Under the pieces are notes generated by a model that did not search any database, had not been told where the DNA came from, and saw only the letters and a program-made list of their open reading frames with translations. A DNA stretch of 64,000 nt from a virus: positions 1 through 64,000 of IMG/VR virus record IMGVR_UViG_3300044699_000112. The stretch is one strand, 5' to 3'. The position numbers and the translations under genes are program-made. This document shows, one piece after another, positions 14,105-23,253 of this stretch (its first letter is position 1; each line of letters begins with the position of its first letter).

Positions 14105-15514
14105 ATGGAAGATCCCGGAGTCGTTGCAGCCTCTTCGACGCCCGCTGCAACAACCGTTAGCGCCGAGCTCGACGCGATGTTCGAAGACGTTTCGAGCGAG
14201 GCGACCGAGACGGAAGCGGCTTCTCCCGAGACGGAAACGACCACAAGCGAGACGATTGCGCAGGACTCCACCGTCCAGCCGCGCTCGCCCGAAAGCGACG
14301 ACGAACCTGCCATAGAAGCAGCCGACACCGACACGACCACCACCGAGGTGGCCAAGGCCCCCCTTGAAGCGACGCCGGTCCCCGAAGATGAGCGCGGCGG
14401 CGAAGAGTACGAGGTCCGCGGCAAGAAGTGGATCCGGTACCCCGAAGCCCGCGGCCGGGAAGTCTACGCCGGGTATCAGGCGGCCAAGAGCTTATCCAGG
14501 GAGCTCGGCCTGCAGGGCCCGGTGACTCCCGAAGCCGTCAAGGCGCTGGCTTCGGACAAGCAACTCCTCGACGCAATCGACTTCGACGTGATGTCGAGCG
14601 ATCCGGTCGATCAGGCCAAGGCGTTCCGTTACCTGTTCACCACCGCCAAGAAGGCGCACGACGCCGGGCACACCGCGCACAACCCGCACGAGACGATGGC
14701 CGACGCCATGCTCCACGCGGCCGCGACCGCGGCGCCCGAGGTGATCCAGGGGATCGAGCAGCGCGTCAACTCCCACACCTTCGACAAGCTCTATCAGAAG
14801 GCCCTGGCGGCCGGGCTGGACACCGAAGCAGGCCGGGACCTGCTCGCCTCGGTGCAGCGCGCCGATCAGGCGCTGACCGGGACCTTCCGCAAGAAGGCCG
14901 AAGTGGCCGCGCAGCAGCAGGCGGCCGATCCGCTCGCCGTCCGAGCCCAGGAGCTCGACAAGCAAGAGAACAGAATCCGACAGTACGAGGCAGAGCAGGC
15001 CGAAGCGGCCCAGCGGCAATGGGACAAGGCGACCAACGCCGCCATCGAGACGGGTGTCTCTGGGTCCATTGCCGCGACGATCAAGCCGGTCGTCGCCTCG
15101 TTGAAGAATTTTCCCCAGACGCAGAAGAACGTGGAAATACGCCTGCGCGAGGAGATTAAAACGGCGTTCCTGTCCGACCCGAAATTTAAGGTCGAGCGGG
15201 ATCGCTATTTCAAGCAAGCTAACATTGCCGGAACTGAACAGATTCGGGATGGGTGGCGAGCGCGCATCGTTCAGCTATACACCTCCAGGGCAGAGCAGGT
15301 GCTTCGAGAGAAGGCTCCTGCCATTCTGTCCGAGTCCGCGATGGCCATTAAAGCCAAAAGCGATAAGACTCACGAGAGGCTCAAAGGTACGCAGCAGCTA
15401 CGCGGGACGCCCGCTGGGGGAAGTTCTCCCAACGGCACGACGGGGCCACCATCCGGCAGCGAAAAGTTCGACAGCAAAAGCTGGGCGCGCGAAATCGACG
15501 CCGCATTCAACTAA
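14105..15514 (+). CDS. Scaffolding-like protein
   Basis: A 469-residue hydrophilic protein. The first 95 residues are very rich in Glu, Thr, Ser and Pro. A segment EYEVRGKKWIRYPEARGREVY starts a folded part, followed by long Ala/Gln/Glu helices (DPLAVRAQELDKQENRIRQ). The C-terminus has a Gly/Pro linker and a terminal amphipathic helix KFDSKSWAREIDAAF. An acidic N-terminus, coiled-coil middle and C-terminal helix directly before the major capsid gene are characteristic of scaffolds that are expelled or cleaved during head maturation. The assignment rests on composition and position. Confidence 0.75.
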   Translation: MEDPGVVAASSTPAATTVSAELDAMFEDVSSEATETEAASPETETTTSETIAQDSTVQPRSPESDDEPAIEAADTDTTTTEVAKAPLEATPVPEDERGGEEYEVRGKKWIRYPEARGREVYAGYQAAKSLSRELGLQGPVTPEAVKALASDKQLLDAIDFDVMSSDPVDQAKAFRYLFTTAKKAHDAGHTAHNPHETMADAMLHAAATAAPEVIQGIEQRVNSHTFDKLYQKALAAGLDTEAGRDLLASVQRADQALTGTFRKKAEVAAQQQAADPLAVRAQELDKQENRIRQYEAEQAEAAQRQWDKATNAAIETGVSGSIAATIKPVVASLKNFPQTQKNVEIRLREEIKTAFLSDPKFKVERDRYFKQANIAGTEQIRDGWRARIVQLYTSRAEQVLREKAPAILSESAMAIKAKSDKTHERLKGTQQLRGTPAGGSSPNGTTGPPSGSEKFDSKSWAREIDAAFN

Positions 15515-15559
15515 CCGTCACTCCAGGCGTGGCATTGTTCTGACTCAATAGGGAGAACT

Positions 15560-16816
15560 ATGGCCACCGATCTCGTTTTTGCGCAGATGGAAAAAGTCGC
15601 GCCCAAGCTACCGGAATGGTTTGGGAAATTCGACAACGTAGTAAACATGATCAACTCCAAAGCCGACGTGGAGAAGGTCTCAGAGCGCGATTTCCGCGCC
15701 ACTTATTTGACGACCAATGGCGGAAGGGTTGGCACGTACAATCCTGACGGCGGCGGGCTGGGACTGGGCTCGGCGCAGGAAGGCGGCGTGATGATCACGA
15801 CTTACTTCCCTTTCTCGTTTCGTGGTCAGATCACGCAACTGGCGTCCCGTGCTACTGCGGCTGCCGAGCAGAGTCGTTTGCAGGGCTTCAAGAAGCTCCT
15901 CAAAACGATGATCCCGGATTTCTCTGACTTCCTGGACCGCGCGTGGCACATGGGCGACGGCACCGCGGTGCTCGGCACTTCGCTCTCATTCTCGACCGTG
16001 GGCGGCAAGACCGTGTATGTGATGGACACCGCCAACGGCGTCCAGGGCTTTCGCAGGGGCGAATGGTATCAGGTCTACGACACGGCGCTGGCGGCTCCCA
16101 AGGCGGGCGGGCCGTTCAAGCTCCTGACCATCAACTACGCGACTCGCGCGCTGACGTTCGCGGTGACGATCGCGGGCGCGGCCGCCGGAGACAAGATCTG
16201 CTTTGAAGGCACCAGCGGCGCCACGCCAGGGGGTCTGAAGGGTTTGCTCTATCACAACAACATCGCCACTTCGGGCACCACGCACGGTGTGAACCGCGCC
16301 AACGAGCCCGAGATCCTCGTCAACGTGCGCGACGGCGGCAACTCCGTGCCAACCGTGCAGATGGGCATGCAGATCGCTCATCAGATCATCGAGCGGCGCA
16401 AAATTGACCAGGGCACTCCGGCCGGAATGCAGGCCCTGGTGAATCAAAAACAACAAGCGAATATTCGCCAAAACGTGTACGACATGGCCAACTACGATCT
16501 GACCAACGGCAAGGCGAATGCCGACATCGGCGTGAAGGTCGACATGAAGTTCATGTTCGCCGGAGTGCCCGCGCAAGTAGACCCGCATCAGGCCACCAAC
16601 CGCATCGATTACATCACTCCGCAAGACTGGTCGATCGCCGAGATCGACCCAGTCGGATGGTTTGAGATGAACGGCAACAAGCTGTTTCCGCTCTATGCAA
16701 CAGACGGCTCTCCGGCCGCCACGGCGTGGTTCGCGTTGTATGTATTACGCGACTATTTGTGTCAAAATTTTGGCAACGCGGGGGTGATTTACAACCTCGC
16801 GCAACCGACCTACTAG
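15560..16816 (+). CDS. Major capsid protein
   Basis: AGGGAGAACT precedes ATG at 15560. The 418-residue protein has an N-terminal arm (FAQMEKVAPKLPEWFGKFDN), a long helix after residue 90 (LASRATAAAEQSRLQGFKKL), beta-strands (SFSTVGGKTVYVMDTANGV, RALTFAVTIAGAAAGDKICF) and a C-terminal domain ending AGVIYNLAQPTY. Length and layout suit an HK97-fold capsid protein, and the position after the scaffold gene is typical. No maturation-protease gene is visible. A strong hairpin follows at 16828-16855. Confidence 0.85.
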   Translation: MATDLVFAQMEKVAPKLPEWFGKFDNVVNMINSKADVEKVSERDFRATYLTTNGGRVGTYNPDGGGLGLGSAQEGGVMITTYFPFSFRGQITQLASRATAAAEQSRLQGFKKLLKTMIPDFSDFLDRAWHMGDGTAVLGTSLSFSTVGGKTVYVMDTANGVQGFRRGEWYQVYDTALAAPKAGGPFKLLTINYATRALTFAVTIAGAAAGDKICFEGTSGATPGGLKGLLYHNNIATSGTTHGVNRANEPEILVNVRDGGNSVPTVQMGMQIAHQIIERRKIDQGTPAGMQALVNQKQQANIRQNVYDMANYDLTNGKANADIGVKVDMKFMFAGVPAQVDPHQATNRIDYITPQDWSIAEIDPVGWFEMNGNKLFPLYATDGSPAATAWFALYVLRDYLCQNFGNAGVIYNLAQPTY

Positions 16817-16827
16817 CAAGGTCAAAT

Positions 16828-16855
16828 CGGGGCCGGATATGCCAGCCCGGCCCCG
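16828..16855 (+). terminator. Hairpin after the capsid gene
   Basis: CGGGGCCGG (16828-16836) pairs perfectly with CCGGCCCCG (16847-16855) around a 10-base loop. It is followed by AAAATTATC rather than a T-run, so it may be an RNA-stability or attenuation element that raises capsid mRNA levels. Confidence 0.55.
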
Positions 16856-16871
16856 AAAATTATCCACTTAC

Positions 16872-17468
16872 ATGGAACAAAAGCTACTTGCCGAGCTCAA
16901 CGGGCGCCTCGCCACGGAGTTCGGGAGGAACCATCTTGGCGAGAACAACTACAAGTGGAGCCTGACCCAGGACCTCTGGGGCTTCGAGCATAAGGGCCAC
17001 TTAGTCCCCCGGCAGATCCTCACGCCGGGCGGTCCCTTGTGGGCGGTCGAGTCGCGCTACGAACGCTTCACAGTGGCGGACATCGTGGGCGCCAACCGCT
17101 GGGCCTTCAGCAAGTGGTCCCACATGCGGCGCGGCGAGTGGATGGCTATCTTCGGCGAGTCCTGGCCGTACCCGGCGCGCGGTGAATATCACCTAGTCGG
17201 CAGCCCGATGCCGGATGGCGAGGAGCCCTGCCACAAGTCGACAGAGACGCTCATCTTCCATCTCCGGATCCATTTGGGGATGACTCTCGAGGATCACGAG
17301 CAGGATCTGCTGGTGAAGCTCGAGGAGAAGCGGCGCATCGAGACCGGCCCGGTGTCCGACGCGATCGACGACGCAATGTTCGCCTTCTCGCATCTGCCCG
17401 GCGCCAAGGATCACGTATCCCTTCCAACGAAAGAATTCCGAGAGAACCAGGAGACATCAGTTGAGTAA
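16872..17468 (+). CDS. Head-module hypothetical protein
   Basis: ATG at 16872 is preferred to ATG at 16839, which lies in the loop of the capsid hairpin. The 198-residue product has aromatic-rich motifs (WSLTQDLWGFEHKGHLVPRQ, NRWAFSKWSHMRRGEWMAIF) and a C-terminal helical region (LTLEDHEQDLLV-type, DAIDDAMFAFSHLP). No family is recognised. Its position between capsid and connector genes makes a head-completion or virion role likely. The next gene overlaps its end by eight bases. Confidence 0.6.
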   Translation: MEQKLLAELNGRLATEFGRNHLGENNYKWSLTQDLWGFEHKGHLVPRQILTPGGPLWAVESRYERFTVADIVGANRWAFSKWSHMRRGEWMAIFGESWPYPARGEYHLVGSPMPDGEEPCHKSTETLIFHLRIHLGMTLEDHEQDLLVKLEEKRRIETGPVSDAIDDAMFAFSHLPGAKDHVSLPTKEFRENQETSVE

Positions 17469-18126
17469 GAGCATCATTTCGATCTGGCCGATGCAGGAGA
17501 CCGCTTACCGTCCGCTGCACATGCCCAAGAATCCGGGCGAGTCGAATCTGTTCATCCTCCAGCCGGGATCGGTCGAGATCCCTTTCGTGCTGAGAGTCCC
17601 CGATTTCGACAATCACATTTACATGGGGAAGGGCGTTTCGCAGACCATTACCATTCCTTCCTACGAGACCGCCAACGATCTTGTGCGCCACTGGCGGGAC
17701 GCCAAGAATTCGCCCGAGGACGGCGGCATTCCCGGCATCTGGCTCTCGCCGGTCGACAACCCGACGATGGAACAGGTGCTCTACTCCGAAGAGTTGGTCG
17801 ACTACAGCGAGAAGCAGGTCATGTTCGCCTCATCGAAGGTGCGCGAGGCCCGGCTCTTCGCCGCCCAGGGCGAGTGGCGGAACATCACCAAGCTGCATTT
17901 GTTTATGGGCAAGCTGCTCAATATCCAGGGCGAGCCGTGGCAGGACTTCGATGCCAAAGCCAAACTCGGGAAGGTGCGCTGCCCTTACTGCGATACGCCC
18001 ATGCCGATCGGCGCCGCCATCTGCGGCACTTGCCGCGAGATCGTGGACATCGAGAAGTACAATCAGATTCGAGCGAGCCAGAATCTTCCTTTGAAGACCG
18101 TGGCCGCTGCTGCGAAGCCGAGCTAA
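17461..18126 (+). CDS. Virion-region protein with C-terminal zinc ribbon
   Basis: TTG at 17461 lies inside the end of the preceding gene and has AGGAGA ten bases upstream. The 221-residue product begins with strands (SIISIWPMQETAYRP, IFVLRV-type segment). It has a helical middle and ends with CPYCDTPMPIGAAICGTC near residue 180, a clear zinc ribbon. Together with the portal this is a second head-module protein with a four-cysteine ribbon. Its exact role is unknown. Confidence 0.65.
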   Translation: MSKSIISIWPMQETAYRPLHMPKNPGESNLFILQPGSVEIPFVLRVPDFDNHIYMGKGVSQTITIPSYETANDLVRHWRDAKNSPEDGGIPGIWLSPVDNPTMEQVLYSEELVDYSEKQVMFASSKVREARLFAAQGEWRNITKLHLFMGKLLNIQGEPWQDFDAKAKLGKVRCPYCDTPMPIGAAICGTCREIVDIEKYNQIRASQNLPLKTVAAAAKPS

Positions 18127-18141
18127 GCGAGGTAACACGCT

Positions 18142-18840
18142 ATGGCCATCCCCACTGTTGAACAAGCGATCGAGGAGGCAGCATTCCACCTCGGAGACAT
18201 CGCCAAGCGCCGGTTTACCATGCCGACGCTTCAGATGGCGGTGGGGCTGGCTTGGCGTGAAGTAATCGACGAGATGGTTAAGTGCCAGGACTCCCAGGTG
18301 GAGCTCCAGACCCTCTACGTGCTGCCTGCCGGTACGTTGACGCTGACGCCGCAGACCGTGGGCATTACCAACTTCGGCCAACTCCTGCGGCTCGAGGAGC
18401 GGCCGAACGGTCAGCAGAACACGGCCTTTTTCCCCGTCGATTACACCGAGGTCATCCCGTTGCCTTGGAGCGCAACCGACAAGCTGGTCTACTACACGTG
18501 GCGCTCGGCAACCTTCACCTTCCCGCCCGCCACGCGCGACATCGAGCTCCGGATCACCTTCTTGCATTCAGGTGACAATCCGGTGACGGGCACGCTGGGG
18601 ATCGACAATTGCCTCACCGTCGTAGGCAAGCTGGCCGCGGCGCTGGCTGGCCCCACCAAGGGCCTCGCGGATATCCCCAAGCGGCTTCGCGACGAGGTGT
18701 ACGTGTTTCCGAACCACATGCAGGCTTTGATCCAGCCCTCGCTGCGCATGCAGCAGGAGCGACGGATTCAACCTGCCGCGTACGCAGTCGGCAGTAACCG
18801 GCGCCGCCCCCGCGGCCAATATCCCTATTTTGGTCCGTAA
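18142..18840 (+). CDS. Head-tail connector-like protein
   Basis: The 232-residue product begins with a helix pair (TVEQAIEEAAFHLGDIAKRR, LQMAVGLAWREVIDEM). A beta-rich centre follows (TLYVLPAGTLTLTPQTVGIT, IELRITFLHSGDNP). It ends in an Arg-rich tail with YPYFGP. N-terminal helices followed by a beta domain, placed two genes after capsid, fit a connector/adaptor that docks on the portal. This is inference from architecture and location, without family recognition. Confidence 0.6.
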   Translation: MAIPTVEQAIEEAAFHLGDIAKRRFTMPTLQMAVGLAWREVIDEMVKCQDSQVELQTLYVLPAGTLTLTPQTVGITNFGQLLRLEERPNGQQNTAFFPVDYTEVIPLPWSATDKLVYYTWRSATFTFPPATRDIELRITFLHSGDNPVTGTLGIDNCLTVVGKLAAALAGPTKGLADIPKRLRDEVYVFPNHMQALIQPSLRMQQERRIQPAAYAVGSNRRRPRGQYPYFGP

Positions 18841-18876
18841 CGACATTTACCGTACTGGAGAAAATGGAACACCACC

Positions 18877-19292
18877 ATGTCCTTTGCAACTGAAAAGATT
18901 CCCGGCACTTACCTCTACAAATCCCGCACGCCGCAAGTGGCCAACGGGACGCTCACGCTCGCGCAGTTGAATGCGGGCCAGACTATCGTCGCGCCCGAAG
19001 GCCGACAAATTCAGATCACCGGCTTCCTGCTCCACATGAACGGGACGTTTGGGGGCTTGACCGATATGCGCCTGCAGACCACCGAGACCGTGCCCACGCC
19101 GCTGGTGACCGTCGCGGCGGCCGGTATGGGCGACACGATCATTCACACCGAGACGCTCGGCACGCATGTGATCGCTCCGCAGTACTGGACTCCCTGACCA
19201 AAGGCGCGGGCCTTGCGATCGCCAAGACCGGAGCCGCGGCGACCGGCGGCACCTCGATCGACTACACGGTTCACTACGTCAACGAGGGGTAA
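18877..19292 (+). CDS. Small virion-type protein, apparent -1 frameshift
   Basis: From ATG at 18877 the frame codes a beta-rich protein (YLYKSRTPQVANGTLTLAQL, QIQITGFLLHMNGTF) and stops at 19197. A one-base loss near 19183-19190 would continue it in the next frame as VLDSLTKGAGLAIAK and TSIDYTVHYVNEG to TAA at 19290-19292. That ending is protein-like and abuts the next gene, so I treat 18877-19292 as one gene of about 137 residues. It could be a tail-connector or decoration protein; no family is recognised. Confidence 0.6.
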
Positions 19293-19295
19293 GGG

Positions 19296-21228
19296 TTGAG
19301 CCTTTCTGAACTGAAGCAACGCTCAGTGGCGGATCTGAGGGCTCGTGGGACGCGGGCCCGCACAGATATGCCAGTCGCCTCACGCGCCCAGAACACCTAT
19401 CTCACCAACCGGGCATCGAACGCCATCAATGTCCGGTACGACGGGGGCCGGGTGATCGGCCGCGACGGGTTCCTGCCGGTCTGGCGGCCACCGGCAAGAT
19501 GACCATGATGTACCAGTGGTTCGCCTACTCGACCTCGGTGACGGGGCAGGCGCACCGCAGAACTTCCTGGTCACCTTTGAAAATGGCGCGATCCGCTACC
19601 GCAATCTCTACTTCACTACGAGACGACCGCCGAGGCGATTGCCGGAGCCTACGGCGCCACGGTCGTCGAAGCAGGCGACCGTCTCTACGTTGCGCTGTAC
19701 TCGCCGGCCCGGTCGGCGCCACCGAGACGCGGATCCTCTTCCCCTTCGCAGGCGAGGGCTTCGACAGTATCAGTAATGCGTTCATGGGCCCGATGTCGGA
19801 GGTCCCCACCTTCACTGAACCCTTCGCTGGCCTCGTGACCGCGGGCCTGCACAAGTGGGGCTACATCGTCACTTCGCGCTCCGGCTCGCAACTGAAGCCA
19901 TCGCCCTACAGTGCGGCGATCTTCACGCCGCCTTCGTTCACCGCCGCCGTGATACGACGGTGCAGATGCAGGTCTCGGCGGTCTGGCCCGACGACGCAAT
20001 GTTTGTCTCGCCGATCATGACCACCATCGAGAACCTCGAGAAGTTCTTCATCGTTCCCGGCATGGAGCTCTCCGTCATTCCCGGCATGCTCTACCCGGTG
20101 CAGTTCCAGATCTCGATCACCGACGAGGTGCTCGAAGCCACGGCCACCGAGCTCACCGACAACTTCGGGTACATGACGCAGTACACCGATGGCACCGGCC
20201 CGTTCAAGCCATTCAACCTTGCGCAGCTTGGGCGGCGCATCGCTTACTTCGTCGAGAACAAGGTCTACATCTCGGACCAGGACGACTACGAGCGCGTGAC
20301 CGAGGACCAGCATGTCCTCCAGCTTCCCGGCGAGCGGTACGTGGTGACCGCCTGCCAGATTCGCGGAGTGAACTATTTTTTCGGCCCCAAGTGGACGTAT
20401 GCGGCGGTCGACAACGAGGACGTACCGGTTCTGTGGGCGGCGCCGTACGCGGTCTCGCTGGGGCAGGGCACGAGCGCCGTCCACGGCGTGGTGCGTCAAC
20501 ACGACCGGAGACATGGCCTGGGTAGCGAACGAATACGGGCTCTGGGATTTCGGCGGCGGGTATGACGCCATCCCGGTCAGTGACATGAACGAGCCCGAGT
20601 GGGCGCCGCATCAACTGGGGGCAAGCGCAGACGACCATGTGGATCGTGGACGATCCGATTGCACAGACGGTGATGGTCTTCGCGCCGCTCGACGGCGCCA
20701 CCGAGAACACGCACCGGCTGACGTGGTCCTACTCGCGTGGCCGCGGTCCCACGCAGGTAGACTTCTCGCTCGACACGCTACCGGCCGCGAGTGCGTGCAT
20801 GGTGCGCGAGCAGACCAGCCAACGATCGCGGCTCTGGCTGGGCCCGAACGCCTCGACGACGCCGATCCTCGTCGAGGACTCCGTCGCCTTCGACGACAAC
20901 GGCATAGCCGATCGTGTCGATCTGGGAATCGGGCGAAGTGTTCAAGCGCCGACACGAGGCGTCGTCGATCGACATGAAGGTACATGCGGTCGAGGCCAAG
21001 GCCAAGGGAATCGGCATCCTGCGCACGCGCGTCTATGAGGCGAGCCGGAACCTCTTCGAAGATCTCGCGACGAATGATCTCAAGGAGCTCCCGCGCGACG
21101 CTATCGAGATGGGCTGCGACGTGATGTCGCACGATGCCACGGTCGAGTTCAAGACTACCGGCCTCGGCGAACGCCTGGACCTCAACGACTTCACGGTCTT
21201 TTATATGCCCTGGCTCACGGGCCGTTGA
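19296..21228 (+). CDS. Tail nozzle-like protein, frame broken eight times
   Basis: Successive frames each give protein-like sequence that joins to a single product of about 640 residues. It runs from TTG at 19296 (SLSELKQRSVADLRARG), through LGDGAGAPQNFLVTFENGAI, ETRILFPFAGEGFDSISNAF, FVSPIMTTIENLEKFF, MAWVANEYGLWDFGG, DPIAQTVMVFAPLDGATE to LRTRVYEASRNLFEDLA and LNDFTVFYMPWLTGR at 21228. Apparent breaks lie near 19480, 19532, 19616, 19703, 19948, 20491, 20605 and 20905. Repeated beta segments, and the position between connector and tailspike genes, suggest the long beta-propeller nozzle (P22 gp10/T7 gp12-type) of podovirus tails. Sequencing indels are likelier than real decay, because codon-level sense is kept throughout. 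Confidence 0.6.
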
Positions 21229-21240
21229 TACTATCCAGAA

Positions 21241-23253
21241 ATGGCTGACAAGCTGAAGCTGATTGTCACGTCGATTCGCCCCGACGTGAATTCGATCCGC
21301 ACGGCTGGCACGTTCAAACTCGTGGCCGAGGCTCTCGACCGGCTCGACGGTAACGTGGGCAGGACCGCGGGATTCGTCAACGACCTGGAGGTGGGAGGGA
21401 CCACCATCATCAATGAGCCCGGCGAGCCGCCGCCACCGGCCGAGCAAAACCGGGCAGATCTCCTACGAACCCTAATGGCCATCATCTATCCGGACTCCAT
21501 CATTCGCGACCCCTGGGTCAAACACGGCGAGCGTGTTTCGGTGAAGGACTTCGGCGCCGTCTCGGACGGCGTGTCCGATTGCAGTGAGGCGTTCCAGGAA
21601 GCCTACGACTCTGTCGTTGGGAAGGGTGGCGGAAGCATCGACATCCCCGGCGTGGGCACGCCCGGCGAAAGCTACAAGCTCAACACGCCGATCGTGCTCG
21701 ACTCCGACGTACCGATCTCCTGGCTCGGGCAGGGCCGGAGCTCAAAGATCACGCGCGGCGCCGCGCTTTCCGCAAACAAGGGCCTCTTCCATCTCGCCAG
21801 CCCCAAGAACCTCATCTTTCGCAATTTCCTGGTGGACGGAGCAGTCACGACCTCGACTGGGCTCCTCTACTCCGAGTTTGCCAGCAACCCGATGCATCCG
21901 CTGCTAACGTTGAACACGACCTTCTGGGCTGAGGGCGGAGAGGATCTCGAGTGGGACGGCGTGCATATCGAGCACACGGGCGGCTACGCGATCCTTCTCG
22001 ATGCGCGTCTCGTCAACGTCAAGCGCGTGAAGATCCACCGCGGCATGCTTCGCAACAACCGGCCGCACACGTTCGGCACCGCGGCCGCCGATATGATGGA
22101 GGCGACGCGGCGGGTCCGCGGCGTCAAGATCGATTGGGAGCGCCACTTCCCCGAGCTCCTCGCGGGCAGCGCCTCGGTCTACGGATCCTGGACCGGCGGC
22201 ATCCTCGCGCAGAACCAAGCGACCGGCGGCTCGTCGACCAAGGTGCAAGACCTCACCGTCGATCACAACCGCTTCGAGCGGAACACCGGCAACTGCGTGT
22301 GGCAGCACGGCTACGGCTTTGACTCGTTCCATCAGCAGATCCACATCGACTACAACTCGTTCCTCGACTGCGGCCTCGACGGCATCCTCTTTGGCAACGT
22401 GATCGGCGGCTCGGCGATCGGCAACTCGTTCCGCAGGATCGGCTACATCTGCTCGGACGACACCTCGCCCGGCATCCCCCGGTGGCTGCCGAATCTCAAC
22501 GCGACGGGCCTCGACACCTCAGGCGTCGTCAAGCTGGTGAACTACGCGAACAACTCGTTCCTCAACGTGAACGGCGGCGCGATCAACGGGGACGGCTTCG
22601 CCTACGGCACGATCAACGGCAACTCGATCCGCGTCTCGCGCCCCGGTGAACCGGAGTTCAGCGAGGACTCAATCGGCTCCGGGTTCGGCCCCGGCGGCGC
22701 CGGGGCGAACTGGTCCCAAGGCATCGTGCTCGGTAACACCGCGGACAAGGAGGGCGGTCTCGGCGTCACCATCTCTGGCAACTTCTTCGACAACCTGGGC
22801 GGCACCGCGATCGGCCTCTACGCCGCACGCAAGTGCCAAGCGCAAAACAACCTGATCATCGCGCCCGACGCCCCCGGCCAGAACCCGATCATGATCGGCG
22901 GTCTGCTCACCGGCTCCAATCAGGTGGCGCGGGACAACCTCGTCACCGAGAACAGTATTCACTTCAATCCGGCCCAACCGGCCCCGGCGATCTTTGAAGA
23001 TCCCACTTACCGCCCGTTCACACCGGCAGATATGAATCGCGTGGTGAAGAACGTCTGCCTCGGCGGCCCGAATGTTTTCGAGTTCAAGCGCGACCCCAAC
23101 ACCGACACCAAGTGCGCGATTCACTTCACCACCGAGGCAGTGGCGAGCTACTCTTCCGGCACGGGATCGCGCGCGAAGGGATCGGCGAAGGCTCCTCGCT
23201 CCGCTTCTACGCGCAGGACTCGGACCCGTGGGGCAACATTCACATGTCCCTGA
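21241..23253 (+). CDS. Tailspike, N-terminal part with beta-helix domain
   Basis: The first 85 residues are helical and would attach to the tail. Near residue 95 the motif VSVKDFGAVSDGVSDCSEAF is the classic start of a pectate-lyase-like right-handed beta-helix of phage tailspikes. Repeated short strands with Asn/Gly turns follow for about 500 residues (NLIFRNFLVDGAV, DHNRFERNTGNCVWQ, NNSFLNVNGGAINGDG). These spikes bind and often cut surface polysaccharide. After about 23150 the frame becomes Arg/Ser-rich nonsense while frame 0 continues the protein. It is therefore joined to the next entry by an apparent one-base deletion near 23155, giving about 1,630 residues in all. Confidence 0.8.
   Translation: MADKLKLIVTSIRPDVNSIRTAGTFKLVAEALDRLDGNVGRTAGFVNDLEVGGTTIINEPGEPPPPAEQNRADLLRTLMAIIYPDSIIRDPWVKHGERVSVKDFGAVSDGVSDCSEAFQEAYDSVVGKGGGSIDIPGVGTPGESYKLNTPIVLDSDVPISWLGQGRSSKITRGAALSANKGLFHLASPKNLIFRNFLVDGAVTTSTGLLYSEFASNPMHPLLTLNTTFWAEGGEDLEWDGVHIEHTGGYAILLDARLVNVKRVKIHRGMLRNNRPHTFGTAAADMMEATRRVRGVKIDWERHFPELLAGSASVYGSWTGGILAQNQATGGSSTKVQDLTVDHNRFERNTGNCVWQHGYGFDSFHQQIHIDYNSFLDCGLDGILFGNVIGGSAIGNSFRRIGYICSDDTSPGIPRWLPNLNATGLDTSGVVKLVNYANNSFLNVNGGAINGDGFAYGTINGNSIRVSRPGEPEFSEDSIGSGFGPGGAGANWSQGIVLGNTADKEGGLGVTISGNFFDNLGGTAIGLYAARKCQAQNNLIIAPDAPGQNPIMIGGLLTGSNQVARDNLVTENSIHFNPAQPAPAIFEDPTYRPFTPADMNRVVKNVCLGGPNVFEFKRDPNTDTKCAIHFTTEAVASYSSGTGSRAKGSAKAPRSASTRRTRTRGATFTCP

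Noticed and set aside
16860-16870. DnaA box TTATCCACT near the 16872 start
   Set aside because: It is a single mismatched copy inside the head operon, with no companion boxes or AT-rich region.
23150-23165. Programmed -1 frameshift in the tailspike
   Set aside because: There is no slippery heptamer or downstream structure, and similar breaks elsewhere in the sequence look like random indels.
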